Positions 55,301-62,366 of a DNA stretch of 64,000 nucleotides are shown here, in pieces. How positions within the stretch are numbered: position 1 is the stretch's first letter; each line of letters opens with the position of its first letter. Origin of the DNA: Bombyx mori (lineage: Eukaryota > Arthropoda > Insecta > Lepidoptera > Bombycidae); the NCBI RefSeq assembly GCF_030269925.1, contig NC_085120.1:9575501-9639500 (forward strand). The letters are read 5' to 3'. The notes under the pieces are model-generated. The model searched no databases. It saw only the letters and a list, made by a program, of their open reading frames with translations, and was not told where the DNA came from. The position numbers were made by a program, and so were the translations under genes.

Positions 55301-58300
55301 GGTACCTACCCGTGTGGACTCTGAAGAGGTCCTACCACCAGTGTTATAATGTTTGTGTGTGTGTGTAATGTTTTTATTTATTGATTTAATGTATTTTTAT
55401 GCATAATAAAATAAAATATTAACATTCTGCACTCCTTCTCTATATTCTCTATAAGTGTGGGAAATTTCATACTCCTCCGTCCGCGTGTTTTTCGTAAAAA
55501 GGGGTACACAGTTTTTGCTTCACGTGCTACATAATATATAAATTAACACCCTACATAATAAACACGCTCTATAAATAAGTACAGACTCAACATTAATGAT
55601 TAACATCTTAGTCGTTTGAAACCACGAGAACTGTAATACATCGAAATAATGAAAATAATGTAAAATAAATACATAGAAAATAATGTAAAGACAATAGTAA
55701 ACGCGGAAACTAACTCCAGGAGCAAATATTAAATACAGCTGATTAAAATTTCAGGAGGTTCGCAACTGTCGGCCATCGTTCCACACGAAGCTGGGCCTGT
55801 ACGGAGGCGTCGCGTACTCCGCCTTCAGCACGCTCGTGCGCGGGAAGGAACCCTGGACCCTCAGCCACGGAGGTACGCTACATGTGTGTGGAATTAGCCC
55901 AAAGTATATAACAGTTCTTTGGAAAAGTAACAAAATTTAATATATTAGACACACGTCGTAAAATGTTCACACTCCTAATGCCCGATCCGCCATCTTAACC
56001 ATCTCCCTTCCGTCCCTTTCTTCCTCATACATTCATCCCTTTCACTCTAAACGTTCCGTTTCCCACATGTATAATGATAACCTCACGTTTGTCCCGGTCT
56101 GAAGGGTGGGGTAGCCGTTGTATTCTTGATACTTTTAAATTTTATATTTATTTTTATTGCATATGTGGGTAGACGATTTCACAGCCCACCTCGTGTTATG
56201 TGGTTACGGGAGCCCATAGACATCTACAACGTTAATGCCGCCACCCATCATGGGATATCTAAGGTCTCAGTATAGTTACAACGGCTGCCCCACCCTTCAA
56301 ACCGAAACCCACCCGTGGTGGTGGTGGTACCCACCCGTGCGGACTCACAAGAGGTCCTACCACCAGCAATTACGCAAATTATAATTTTGCGAATTTGATT
56401 TTTAATACACGATGCTATTCCCACACCGCGGAAGTCAATCGTGAACATTTGTTAAGTACGTATTTCATTAGAAAAATTGGTACCCGCCTGCGGGACTCGA
56501 ACTCCGTCTTATCTTTTAGGCCACGACGACTTTTTGGATGTCAGTGTAAATGGGTTCCACTTAACGGGTTCTGAACTCATTTTAATATTCCAGGTGCAGA
56601 TCACTCACGCCTGCGGCCGGCGCAGGAGTGCCAACCCATCGAGTACCCCAAGCCGGACGGGGTGGTTACCTTCGATCTGCTGTCCTCTGTTGCGCTCACA
56701 GGTGTGGCCCGCGGTCTCCCGTTGCACCAAGCTGCAACACACTCGGATGAGTTCATTAGGAACTACAATTTTTTTATTGCTTACACGGGTGGACGAGCTC
56801 ACAGCCCACCTAGTGTTAAATGGTTACTGGAGACCATAGACATCTACAACGTAAACGCGCCACGTATAGTTACAACAGCTGCCTCACCTGCCTTCAAACC
56901 GAAACGCATTACTGCTTCACGGCAGAAATAGGTAAGGTGGTGGTACTTATCTGCGCAGACTCTCAAGAGGTCCTGCCACCAGTAAAAAGAGGACAGGCGA
57001 TATACGCAGCTGGAATTTAGACCTCACGTCTTAAAGTGCGCGTCTTAAACGTTTAGCTTGCGATGCGACAATAGACTTAACCAAAAAGAGCGATATAGTG
57101 AAGTCCTCACTAAACAAATTACTTTTTGTATATTCAATGTTAAACCTCATGCCTCAAAGTGGGCGTCTCAGGCCTTTAGCTTGCGATGCGACAATAGACT
57201 CCATTAAAACGCAGTATCGGAAAATCCTCACTAAAGTGTTTTTTTTTTATAATCAGTAATGTAATAATGATTTTCTAAACTTCCAGGCACAAATCACGAA
57301 GCGGACCAGCCTCCGCATCTGACGTTAAAAGACGATACGGTGCCGGTTAAGACCAATCTAGGAGTATACGATGGACCCGAAGCCAGGTTTTGTCCTGCAG
57401 GTAATTTGTCGTCTAATAATTAGAATAATCTAGACACCTTTGCCCGACGAGGCCCGACGAGGCGAATCCCTTTGCTTTAAAAAAACATTAGACTGAAAAC
57501 TTGTAAATATAATTGTACATTTTGTAACTATTTAAATCAAACATTCTCATTAACATATTAAAATTAAATTAAACAGTAGTTGTTTTAAAGAAACGATAAG
57601 TTTTTTTTTTAAATGATAAATAAAATTTAAAAAGAAAAAGCAATTGGGTATTCTCGTAAGATGTCGGCGGTTTGCAAATAGGTTTTACTTCAGTTATTAG
57701 TTACAAGTTATTATTTTCATTTTAATTGTAATTGTAATAAAAAAGTCTTAAAACAGTTTTTACCCTAAAATGTCTTACTGAACGGATGAAATATTACCAC
57801 ATTTTTGTACATAATGTATTCTATCATGTTAGATAGTCCTGGGACTACTGTGAACTATTGAAATTAGATTGCAATGATAATTTCCAGGTGTATACGAGTT
57901 CGTACCGTTGGAGGAGGGTGATGGTCAGAGGTTGCAGATCAATGCTCAGAACTGCATCCACTGTAAGTGCATTACATTTTTTTATTTTTATTTATTGCTT
58001 AGATGGGTGGACGAGGTCACAGCCCATCTGGTGTTAAGTATGTAGTTACTGTAGCCCATGGACATCTACAAAGTAAATGCCGCCACCCACTTGAGATATA
58101 AGTTCTAAGGTCTCAGTATAGTTATAACGGCTGCCCAAGCCCTCAAACCGAAACGCATTACTGCTACACGGCAGAAATAGGCAGGACGGTGGTATCTACC
58201 CGTGTGGACTCACAAGAGGCCCTACCAGATTATAGATGACTGTGCGCTTGTCCAACCATCAATGCAATAAAAAAAACGATGTCTATGCCATTTCTAAATA

Positions 58301-58464
58301 TCTCTTTCTGGTCTCGTTTCCAATAATAACAGATGTAAATAAGGTATTATTAAAAAAAAAATGTCGTCTTTTAAGGTAAAACGTGCGACATTAAAGACCC
58401 GTCGCAGAACATCAACTGGGTTGTGCCCGAGGGCGGCGGCGGACCTGCCTACAACGGAATGTAA
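43293..58464 (+). CDS. ETFDH: Electron transfer flavoprotein-ubiquinone oxidoreductase (ETF-QO, ETFDH), whole gene
   Basis: Fifteen exons sum to 1,821 nt (606 aa plus stop; human about 617): 43293-43326, 43704-43808, 44013-44125, 44306-44504, 44859-44950, 46253-46412, 46774-46886, 48030-48249, 54029-54184, 54929-55053, 55755-55872, 56594-56701, 57287-57400, 57888-57962, 58376-58464. All introns are GT-AG and all phases close. The enzyme sits on the matrix face of the inner mitochondrial membrane and passes electrons from reduced ETF (fatty-acid and amino-acid oxidation) to ubiquinone. Arg-rich residues 1-27 ([17 protein letters not shown]) fit a mitochondrial targeting peptide. The FAD motif GGGPAG is at 63-68. 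The 4Fe-4S ligands are C550, C575, C578 and C581, each 11 lower than the human numbering. The C-terminal [15 protein letters not shown] is the conserved family end. Confidence 0.98.
43704..43808 (+). CDS. ETFDH: ETFDH exon 2
   Basis: Acceptor TTTTTTAG. Residues 12-47: rest of the presequence ([11 protein letters not shown]) and [17 protein letters not shown], conserved at the mature N-terminus. Confidence 0.95.
44013..44125 (+). CDS. ETFDH: ETFDH exon 3
   Basis: Residues 47-84, carrying the FAD dinucleotide-binding turn [18 protein letters not shown]. Acceptor TGTTTAG, donor GTGAGT. Confidence 0.96.
44306..44504 (+). CDS. ETFDH: ETFDH exon 4
   Basis: Residues 85-151, [20 protein letters not shown] and [23 protein letters not shown]-domain core. 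Confidence 0.96.
44859..44950 (+). CDS. ETFDH: ETFDH exon 5
   Basis: Residues 151-181, [20 protein letters not shown] to AEELGAE; donor GTAAGA. Confidence 0.96.
45850..46124. mobile_element. hAT-like MITE in ETFDH intron 5
   Basis: Ends CAGTGGCGGATTAA and (reverse complement) CAGAGGCGGATTAT. Flanks GTTAGCGG (45842-45849) and GTAAGTGG (46125-46132) agree at 6 of 8 bases. 275 bp, noncoding; terminal words resemble the 27525 and 27537 elements. Confidence 0.75.
46253..46412 (+). CDS. ETFDH: ETFDH exon 6
   Basis: Residues 182-235, [20 protein letters not shown] to [16 protein letters not shown]. Strongly GC-rich at third positions, unlike exons 2-5. Confidence 0.96.
46440..46688 (+). repeat. 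Bm1 SINE, head lost, in ETFDH intron 6
   Basis: CTGGTGGTAGGACCTCTTGTGAG to CAACTAAGCATTATAAAAAAAAA; begins only 27 bp after the exon 6 donor. Confidence 0.94.
46774..46886 (+). CDS. ETFDH: ETFDH exon 7
   Basis: Residues 235-272, [17 protein letters not shown] and [16 protein letters not shown]. Acceptor AATTTCAG, donor GTAAGT. Confidence 0.96.
46964..47230 (+). repeat. tRNA-headed SINE, non-Bm1 family
   Basis: Head GGCCGTCTGGTGTAGTGGTA (A box-like) and GGTCGCGGGTTCGAATCCCG (B box), a middle with CTTTTCCAGGGTTATGGATG, and a tail with ATCACGGGACCAGTTAACG ending in A-rich sequence. The general plan is like 61550-61800. Not a functional tRNA: the acceptor stem does not close. Confidence 0.75.
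47578..47972 (+). repeat. Bm1 SINE, start of head lost, in ETFDH intron 7
   Basis: GTGCATTCGTATGTAGTAGTGATGC, B-box-like GTTCGAATCCC, then all Bm1 blocks to GGGCTGTGAGAGCAATAAAAAAA. Confidence 0.94.
48030..48249 (+). CDS. ETFDH: ETFDH exon 8
   Basis: Residues 273-346, [39 protein letters not shown] and VNPVFE; part of the ubiquinone/FAD-facing core. Confidence 0.97.
48250..48638. other. ETFDH intron 8, left part
   Basis: Moderately GC-containing sequence with short open frames and no recognised domain; possibly an old unrecognised repeat, because its texture differs from the AT-rich intron. Confidence 0.3.
48639..50360 (-). mobile_element. Tc1-like DNA transposon (defective)
   Basis: Terminal repeats begin CAGTCGTGGTCACCTAATTA on the left and CAGTCGTGGTCAACTAATTA on the right (reverse complement), continuing GGGAC; about 26 bp with one difference. 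TA flanks both ends (48637-48638, 50361-50362). 1,722 bp in ETFDH intron 8, antisense to the host gene, with one transposase gene on the minus strand. Confidence 0.93.
48971..49976 (-). pseudogene. Tc1-like transposase, disrupted
   Basis: Starts at the ATG at 49976 ([13 protein letters not shown]) with a helix-turn-helix DNA-binding region ([18 protein letters not shown]). The catalytic half includes [16 protein letters not shown] and [18 protein letters not shown], with 34 residues between the second D and the E (DD34E, as in Tc1). Two lesions: an in-frame TGA near 49657 (frame ends SARTV) and a frameshift near 49560. No functional transposase is expected. Confidence 0.92.
50457..50745 (+). 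mobile_element. LINE 3'-coding fragment (endonuclease/RT family, RTE-like)
   Basis: Broken frame with [41 protein letters not shown] words typical of the C-terminus of RTE-type elements (arginine-rich GKRxRGRP and the WxxLxxAF end), followed by a frame end and TTATTTTATT-rich sequence. Confidence 0.55.
50871..50917. repeat. 47-bp direct repeat, copy 1
   Basis: AACAATGAAAGTTTTGTTCC..TTGTAATTGAATATA recurs at 51453-51499 with one mismatch. Confidence 0.9.
51180..51443 (+). repeat. Bm1 SINE with large internal deletion
   Basis: Intact tRNA-like head and first half (to GGTGGTAGGACC), then a jump to GTGAGCTCATCCATCCACCTAAGCAAT; about 180 bp of the middle are missing. Confidence 0.92.
51453..51499. 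repeat. 47-bp direct repeat, copy 2
   Basis: Differs from 50871-50917 at a single base (CCTAGTAA for CCAAGTAA); directly abuts the 3' tail of the LINE at 51500. Confidence 0.9.
51500..53990 (-). mobile_element. CR1/Jockey-type LINE, 5'-truncated, in ETFDH intron 8
   Basis: Antisense to ETFDH. It has a 3' tail of TTTGA-type repeats (TCAAA on the plus strand, 51500-51525), about 280 bp of 3' UTR with an 18-T run on the plus strand near 51641, and an uninterrupted reverse-transcriptase frame. The 5' end lies within a few tens of bases of 53990, where the frame meets a stop in AT-rich host sequence; the endonuclease is missing. Confidence 0.9.
51780..53957 (-). CDS. LINE reverse transcriptase, 5'-truncated but uninterrupted (725 codons)
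   Basis: Reverse-transcriptase blocks in order: [66 protein letters not shown], the catalytic box [13 protein letters not shown], and a conserved C-terminus ending YLEDCTKWE. The frame is open beyond the first codon shown (GTG, not a real start), because the element is 5'-truncated and lacks the endonuclease. No stop or frameshift in over 2.1 kb argues for recent insertion. CR1 or Jockey lineage by its motifs; exact clade not determined. Confidence 0.93.
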   Translation of the reverse strand: MIVPINKKRIEKFRKNIKQEHSEIIYNHNPNLSYQNMFERINLVFADVFIPKTVTLKNKTVFSEWATTGVYKSRKKLYDLYSEKAYNNDETFHQYVRNYSKVFRKVCLAAKSLHLSDLIKNAPDKIKMTWNIIGRESGKVRNSHQEFSLKIDDKLVTSHKDVANAFEKFFSDIPVSTTTSLNSSPTAAEILLHKHVNKCNEIFKFKEINSSNIIKSFNSLNVKNTADLWGISVKVLKSVIDIIAPHLASIFNDCIRCGVFPDLMKHSKVIPLFKSGSTDDPSNYRPISVLPTLSKIFEKIILTQLLEHFNSNNLLHNKQFGFTRGRSTTDAGAYLVKNIFKSWEESHDCLGIFCDLSKAFDCVEHETLVRKLHHYGIRDGALELITSYLSGRIQTVDVKGNRSSGTLLKMGVPQGSILGPFLFLIYINDLPSFIESRHEVVLFADDTSLLFKIKRQLQVYDEVNDAISCVVHWFRINNLLLNSKKTKCIKFTLKCIKPSLNVRQVDSDVIVSEESLELVESTVFLGITVDSKLQWGPHIHKLASKLSSAAYAVKKIRILTNADTARLVYFSYFHSVMSYGILLWGNAADVETIFILQKRAIRAIYNMHSRESLREKFKEIKVLTMPSQYIFENLMYVRKHIEEFPKKSDIHNRNTRNKHKLVVPMSRLHKIRNSFGCLSVRLYNKIPQDVQNLHIHRFKKTVKEHLCNKAYYKVNDYLEDCTKWE
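54029..54184 (+). CDS. ETFDH: ETFDH exon 9
   Basis: Residues 346-398, [48 protein letters not shown]. Nearly all third positions are G or C, while the introns on either side are very AT-rich. Confidence 0.97.
54209..54417 (-). mobile_element. LINE 3' end (26156 family)
   Basis: Reverse orientation: T tail, GTAGGCAGACGAGCATACGG, CCACCTGATGGTAAGTGG, CTCCGCAAGCCTCGTTTGAAG, CATTCTAAAGCCGG. Starts 25 bp after the exon 9 donor. Confidence 0.85.
54418..54548 (+). mobile_element. BMC1/L1Bm-like LINE fragment, forward arm of an inverted pair
   Basis: CTCAAGCACCGGTCATCGTTC to GCGTTTCCGATCCGGT; stops abruptly where the opposite copy begins. Confidence 0.88.
54549..54905 (-). mobile_element. BMC1/L1Bm-like LINE 3' end, reverse arm of an inverted pair
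   Basis: GCCTTGAGAGGCTATATCAGC, ACCGGATCGGAAACGCGACC, GTGTTTTGGGCGACGTCGACTG. About 120 bp are reverse-complementary to 54418-54548. Confidence 0.9.
54929..55053 (+). CDS. ETFDH: ETFDH exon 10
   Basis: Residues 398-439, [20 protein letters not shown] and [15 protein letters not shown]. Acceptor GGTTCCCAG, donor GTAGTA. Confidence 0.97.
55088..55343 (-). repeat. Bm1 SINE, 5'-truncated, in ETFDH intron 10
   Basis: Reverse orientation from T tracts and TTATTGCTTAGATGG to GGTCCTACCACCAGTG. Confidence 0.94.
55371..55545 (+). repeat. Dispersed repeat, second copy of 18826
   Basis: Collinear with 18826-18990; preceded by a short (TG)n run at 55354-55368. Confidence 0.6.
55755..55872 (+). CDS. ETFDH: ETFDH exon 11
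   Basis: Residues 440-479, [42 protein letters not shown]-rich third positions. Confidence 0.97.
56146..56534 (-). repeat. Bm1 SINE, internal deletions, in ETFDH intron 11
   Basis: Reverse orientation from TTTATTGCATATGTGGGTAG to CTTATCTTTTAGGCCACGACG. The CTGCTTCACGGCAGAAATAGG block is deleted and replaced by a GGTGGT run, and the part between GGGACTCGAAC and CGTCTTATC is also deleted. Confidence 0.92.
56594..56701 (+). CDS. ETFDH: ETFDH exon 12
   Basis: Residues 479-515, [20 protein letters not shown] and [14 protein letters not shown]. Acceptor ATTCCAG, donor GTGTGG. Confidence 0.97.
56768..56984 (-). repeat. Bm1 SINE, short copy in ETFDH intron 12
   Basis: Reverse orientation, TTTTATTGCTTACACGGGTGG to GGTCCTGCCACCAGTAA; the TTGAGATATAAGTTC block is deleted. 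Confidence 0.92.
56985..57286. other. ETFDH intron 12 remainder, with an imperfect 120-bp duplication
   Basis: ACCTCACGTCTTAAAGTGCGCGTCTTAAACGTTTAGCTTGCGATGCGACAATAGACT (57021-57077) is repeated as ACCTCATGCC..GCGATGCGACAATAGACT (57145-57200), followed by similar CCTCACTAAA words. Confidence 0.75.
57287..57400 (+). CDS. ETFDH: ETFDH exon 13
   Basis: Residues 515-553, [20 protein letters not shown] and [13 protein letters not shown]550 is the first 4Fe-4S ligand. Confidence 0.97.
57401..57887. other. ETFDH intron 13
   Basis: AT-rich; GCCCGACGAG is directly repeated near 57443-57463. No mobile element recognised. Confidence 0.4.
57888..57962 (+). CDS. ETFDH: ETFDH exon 14
   Basis: Residues 553-578, [20 protein letters not shown] and NCIHC; carries C575 and the first base of C578. 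Confidence 0.97.
57972..58230 (-). repeat. Bm1 SINE, 5'-truncated, in ETFDH intron 14
   Basis: Reverse orientation, TTTATTGCTTAGATGGGTGG to AGAGGCCCTACCAG; begins 10 bp after the exon 14 donor. Confidence 0.94.
58376..58464 (+). CDS. ETFDH: ETFDH exon 15 (last)
   Basis: Residues 578-606: [28 protein letters not shown], stop TAA; completes C578 and carries C581. Acceptor GTCTTTTAAG. Confidence 0.97.
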
Positions 58465-59780
58465 ATTGATACCAAATATTCATTAAACCCGTAGGAATCA
58501 AGCAAGAACAACACAATGATTCTTTTTAGAAAATATTCAATCAAACAGTCAGCAATTTTGAAATTTTAATTTTAATTAAATAGTTTACAATTAAAAAGAC
58601 ACGTGCTCCTCGAAAACTCATCAAAAATCTTCAACAGCGAAGAGCATGACTGCGGTTCGCTGACCATGCAAACGATCTGATTGAAAAAGCCTCATTTTAA
58701 TTTTCAACCTAACAACTGTCACTGTCAAGTTGACACTGACAAATGTACGTCAAAATGTCACTGCGGTTTGTATGAGATATTGTATAGCTATTATATTTTA
58801 TATTTAGTTTATTTTTTCGACTGTTTTATCTATCGTGAAATTTTGTTAATCATTTTATAATATTAATTGCGCAGCTTTTACCATGTATGCGTAAAGTCGT
58901 TGATAGGCCAGTGGAGTAATTGACTTAGGTTTATTAATGAAAACCGTTTAAAAAGTTTTTAAAAATGAAGTGACCGCCACACTAAGTCGCACAATATGGC
59001 GATTCTTGTTATTATCTGTGAAGTAATTAAATCATGTTCTGATATCTTCTAACGTGATTTGGAGTCAACTGGCTTCACTAGAGTAAGATTAGAAAAGTTC
59101 CCAATGGTGTTAACAAAAATGAAAAAATAAAGAAAAATTACATTTCTCTGAGGAAACTATTGAAATTATTTTTGAAAACTTTTGATCTAATATACTTAAG
59201 ATAAACTATTGCATATATTGTTTTTTATATACAAAATAATTAAAATTAAAGGCACGCATAAGAGATATGGTACAAGAGGTAGAAAATGAACACACAAAAT
59301 TATTAACTGTTCCTAGTGTTTGAATTAAGTGAAATCATTCATTCATCTGAACGTTTACAAAGATTGTATGTGTATTGGGAAAATATAAAAAAAAGTTATG
59401 ATTATTTTTATATATTTATAACAAAAAGACAACGGAATCTTTCTCAAACGGTGCTTATAATAATGTTTGTATGAGGAAATAAATGTTTTTGATTGAAGTA
59501 CAATCATAGAGATAAGTGTTAATTATATTATAAAAAGAAATAGATAAATTATTTTAGATAAAGTTGTGTTTTATTAGAAAACCTCGGATTTGGTTGTCGG
59601 TTTGGAAGCGTGTGTGGCCTGATGGGTTAGACCCCCGCTGTACTGTAGCGATGTTATATACTTATAACTTGACTTCCGGAATACGGCAATGCGATACAAT
59701 AACATAAATTTATTTTGCGTTTCATTTTTATTACTATTGTTTTTAAGAATGTGTTTTTATTTTGTCATTGCCCTTCATAG
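58465..59780. other. ETFDH 3' UTR and intergenic DNA
   Basis: AT-rich. Possible poly-A signals: AATAAA near 59126 and 59479. No gene recognised. Confidence 0.4.
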
Positions 59781-59936
59781 GTAAACAAGTACGGCTTGAT
59801 AGGCTCATCTGATGCTAAGCGGTTATCGGAGCTAGATCACACGGGACTGGTGATATTTACTCTAGCGAGTTCAATACGCCTAATCACTAATCAATATCCA
59901 AATTTAAAAATTTTAGTGGTTTTTTTTTTTAGACTG

Positions 59937-60057
59937 CTATTATTTCGCTGTGAAACTCCATCGTGAACATAAGACTATTAAGACGCACTTAGTGCGTATT
60001 TCATTGGAAAAATTGATACTTGCCTGTGGGTTGCGAACATCGACACAGATCATCGCT
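59937..60057 (-). repeat. Diverged Bm1 SINE, left piece split by a LINE
   Basis: CTATTATTTCGCTGTGAAACTCCATCGTGAAC..TATTTCATTGGAAAAATTG..CATCGCTCG tracks Bm1 in reverse orientation; the head resumes after the LINE at 60489. Confidence 0.7.
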
Positions 60058-60488
60058 CGATGCGCCACTTCGATAAAGCGGCACGACACGAGAACCCTCT
60101 CATCGTGGCCGCCGATAACATTCCCGATCCTGCGGACAGAATGGAAAGCAGTCGACGTCGCCCCAAACACGTCATTTTGGATCCTCCCGATCCACTAACG
60201 GTGCTTTTAGGTACCTCAAGCACCGGTCATCGTTCTCGTCGAACCCGTCGCTTGTGACGAAGGGCTCGACAAGTAAATTAACCCACAGACATAGCACACT
60301 GAGTTTCTCGCCGGATCTTCTCAGTGGGTCGCGTTTCCGATCCGGTGGTAGATTCTGCGAAGCACTGCTCTTGCTAGGGTTCGTGTTAGCAACGTCGTCG
60401 GGATTGAGCCCCGTGAGCTCAGCTACTAGTTAAGGTTAAGTTAAAATAGCCTCTCAAGACTCTCAGCTTAGGTAGGAAAAGAAAAGCT
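60058..60488 (+). mobile_element. BMC1/L1Bm-like LINE 3' end inserted in a Bm1 copy
   Basis: ATGCGCCACTTCGATAAAGCGG to GCTTAGGTAGGAAAAGAAAAG, close to 36640-37080. GCTCGAT or part of it is repeated at both junctions (near 60055 and 60488). Confidence 0.9.
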
Positions 60489-60537
60489 CGATCCGAGTAT
60501 ATCAAGCGTTTTGTCCTTTAGGCCACGGCGACTTCTC
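60489..60537 (-). repeat. Diverged Bm1 SINE, right piece (head)
   Basis: ATCCGAGTATATCAAGCGTTTTGTCCTTTAGGCCACGGCGACTTC, completing the copy begun at 59937. Confidence 0.7.
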
Positions 60538-60768
60538 TATGACGACATTTACGTTAACTTAGAAAAGATTTTTGTTTGCGAATTGTTTAAAACTGAATTC
60601 CGATTATAGGATAATCATGAATACTCCAAATGGTTTTTGTATTTATGTTCAAAGACTTTGTATAAATTTGATTTTGCATTTTGTGTTCTATCTTAAACAA
60701 TCCTTTGGCCGTGTTTAAATATTGTTACCGAGTCCAGGCAAACCCCGACCGAGAGCCAGCGCTAAAAC

Positions 60769-60776
60769 TATAAAAA
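60769..60776 (+). promoter_or_regulatory. Possible TATA box (TATAAAAA)
   Basis: Sits in a less AT-rich stretch (CCGACCGAGAGCCAGCGC upstream, CCTTGCTGCGCC downstream). A strong donor-like AAAGGTAAGTGA lies about 470 bp downstream (near 61241). This could be the promoter and a noncoding first exon of a gene continuing to the right of the window. Confidence 0.3.
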
Positions 60777-61332
60777 CGATCCCTTGCTGCGCCTTTGCCT
60801 CTTTTTTGTGCGTGGCGTTCGTGTGTGCGGTTCTTGTTGAAACATGTTTGGGACTTGTGTAATTTAACAGTTTTCGTTAATAGTAAATTGAAATCATTTT
60901 GTTAAAAGTTTTGTTAATTCAGTGAAATATAATTAGGCCAGTTCTGTGTTATTTATTTCTTTTTGTTAACTACCTCACTTCTGGTCGATAATAATATATT
61001 AATAAAAATATGTGTGATTAATTTGGATATTGAAATGTAGTAGATACTTTTTGAAATTTTCTCTATCACAGATTATATTATTATTAAGTTTTCTAGCAGA
61101 GCGACAGTCCTACTGACATAATTTGACAATATGACCAAATCAAGAGTTAACTTAGTTTTATTTATTAACTAGTTTAATTTTAAACGAACATGTATTTATC
61201 ATAATGTTATTAATATTTTCCTTATGCTGTTTGTTTGTAAAGGTAAGTGAATTCACAGAAAGCGATTGGAAGTTATTGAATGAGTGGGAATTCGATCTTT
61301 AACGGGTGCGGTCCTCTAAGCGCCCACAACGA

Positions 61333-61428
61333 CCACGCTCAAGATCGCAATTTTTCCCGTTCCACTTGCTTGCGAGCGTCACTGTCGTAAACTCAAGTGG
61401 AATGGAATATAGAGCGTTTTGAGCGTGG
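61333..61428. repeat. Nested inverted repeat, 96 bp
   Basis: CCACGCTCAA (61333-61342) pairs with TTGAGCGTGG (61419-61428); inside, TTCCACTTG (61360-61368) pairs with CAAGTGGAA (61394-61402). Probably a small foldback element. Confidence 0.6.
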
Positions 61429-61549
61429 AGGTAAATAATACAACCGGCGAGTTAATAAAAAGATTTAAGAGGATAGGTTATAATTATCTGTAAGCCTTGA
61501 AAATGAACTTAATTAATTATTAATTTTTTAACATTATATAAATAACGGT

Positions 61550-61800
61550 GACTGACTCGTTGGTGCAGTAGTTAGCGGCCCTGAGTGATGCGCCGAAGGT
61601 CGTGGGTTCGATTCCTACATCGTGCTAACATTGTGTGATCTTTGCCTGGGTTTTTACTATCGATAAACGTATATATTTAAACGTATATAAGTATCTTTGT
61701 CAGTCTCTGGTGCCCATAACGCAGGAAATCCTAAATTGGGATCCGGCCCCAATTTACCGTGCGTGATTTGTTTCCGGTTATCGTTGTTATTGTTATTATA
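61550..61800 (+). repeat. tRNA-headed SINE, non-Bm1 family
   Basis: Head ACTCGTTGGTGCAGTAGTTAG with B box GTGGGTTCGATTCC, a middle TTTGCCTGGGTTTTTACTATC, GTCAGTCTCTGGTGCCCATA and a tail GCCCCAATTTACCGTGCGTG. Not a tRNA gene: no closing acceptor stem. Confidence 0.7.
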
Positions 61801-62116
61801 AATAAAACAATGAGAATTAAATTGGGCTCGTTGGTAAGTGCAATACTTAAACAGCTGGGTAACGTGAAAAGTTTTGGATTTATTTGGTAAAATGTTCCTA
61901 AATTCATTCATGAGTTTTTTAATGAAAGAAAAACACACGTCACAGCTCGACGAATGATATTCACAGCCGACCTGATGTTTTTTTTCTATCAGAATTTATA
62001 GAAACTACAAGTTCTTAGTATAAATGAGAATATCTTAGCTATTCATAGGTTCAAAGTGCGGGTGCGGGGTCCATTGTGTTGTTGAGAGAGGAATTTGGAG
62101 AAAACCAGCGGACTTT
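61801..62116. other. Intergenic, nothing recognised
   Basis: AT-rich; no coding or repeat signature. Confidence 0.3.
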
Positions 62117-62366
62117 ATTTTTTTTTTTTTATTGCATAGATGGGTGGACGAGCTCACAGCCCACCTGGTGTTAAGTGGTTACCGGAGCCCATAGACATCT
62201 AAAACGTAATGTCACCACCTACCTTGAGATAAGAGTTCTAAGGTCTCAGTATAGTTACAACGGCTGCCCCACCCTTCAAACCGAAACGCACTACTGCTTC
62301 ACGGCAGAAATAGGCAGGGTGGTGGTACCTACCGATGCGGACTCACATGAGGTCCTACCACCAGTA
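62117..62366 (-). repeat. Bm1 SINE, 5'-truncated
   Basis: Reverse orientation, TTATTGCATAGATGGGTGGACG to GGTCCTACCACCAGTAA. Confidence 0.94.

Noticed and set aside
61552..61625. tRNA gene candidate.
   Set aside because: Same reason: tRNA-like head of a SINE, with no foldable acceptor or anticodon arms of tRNA length.
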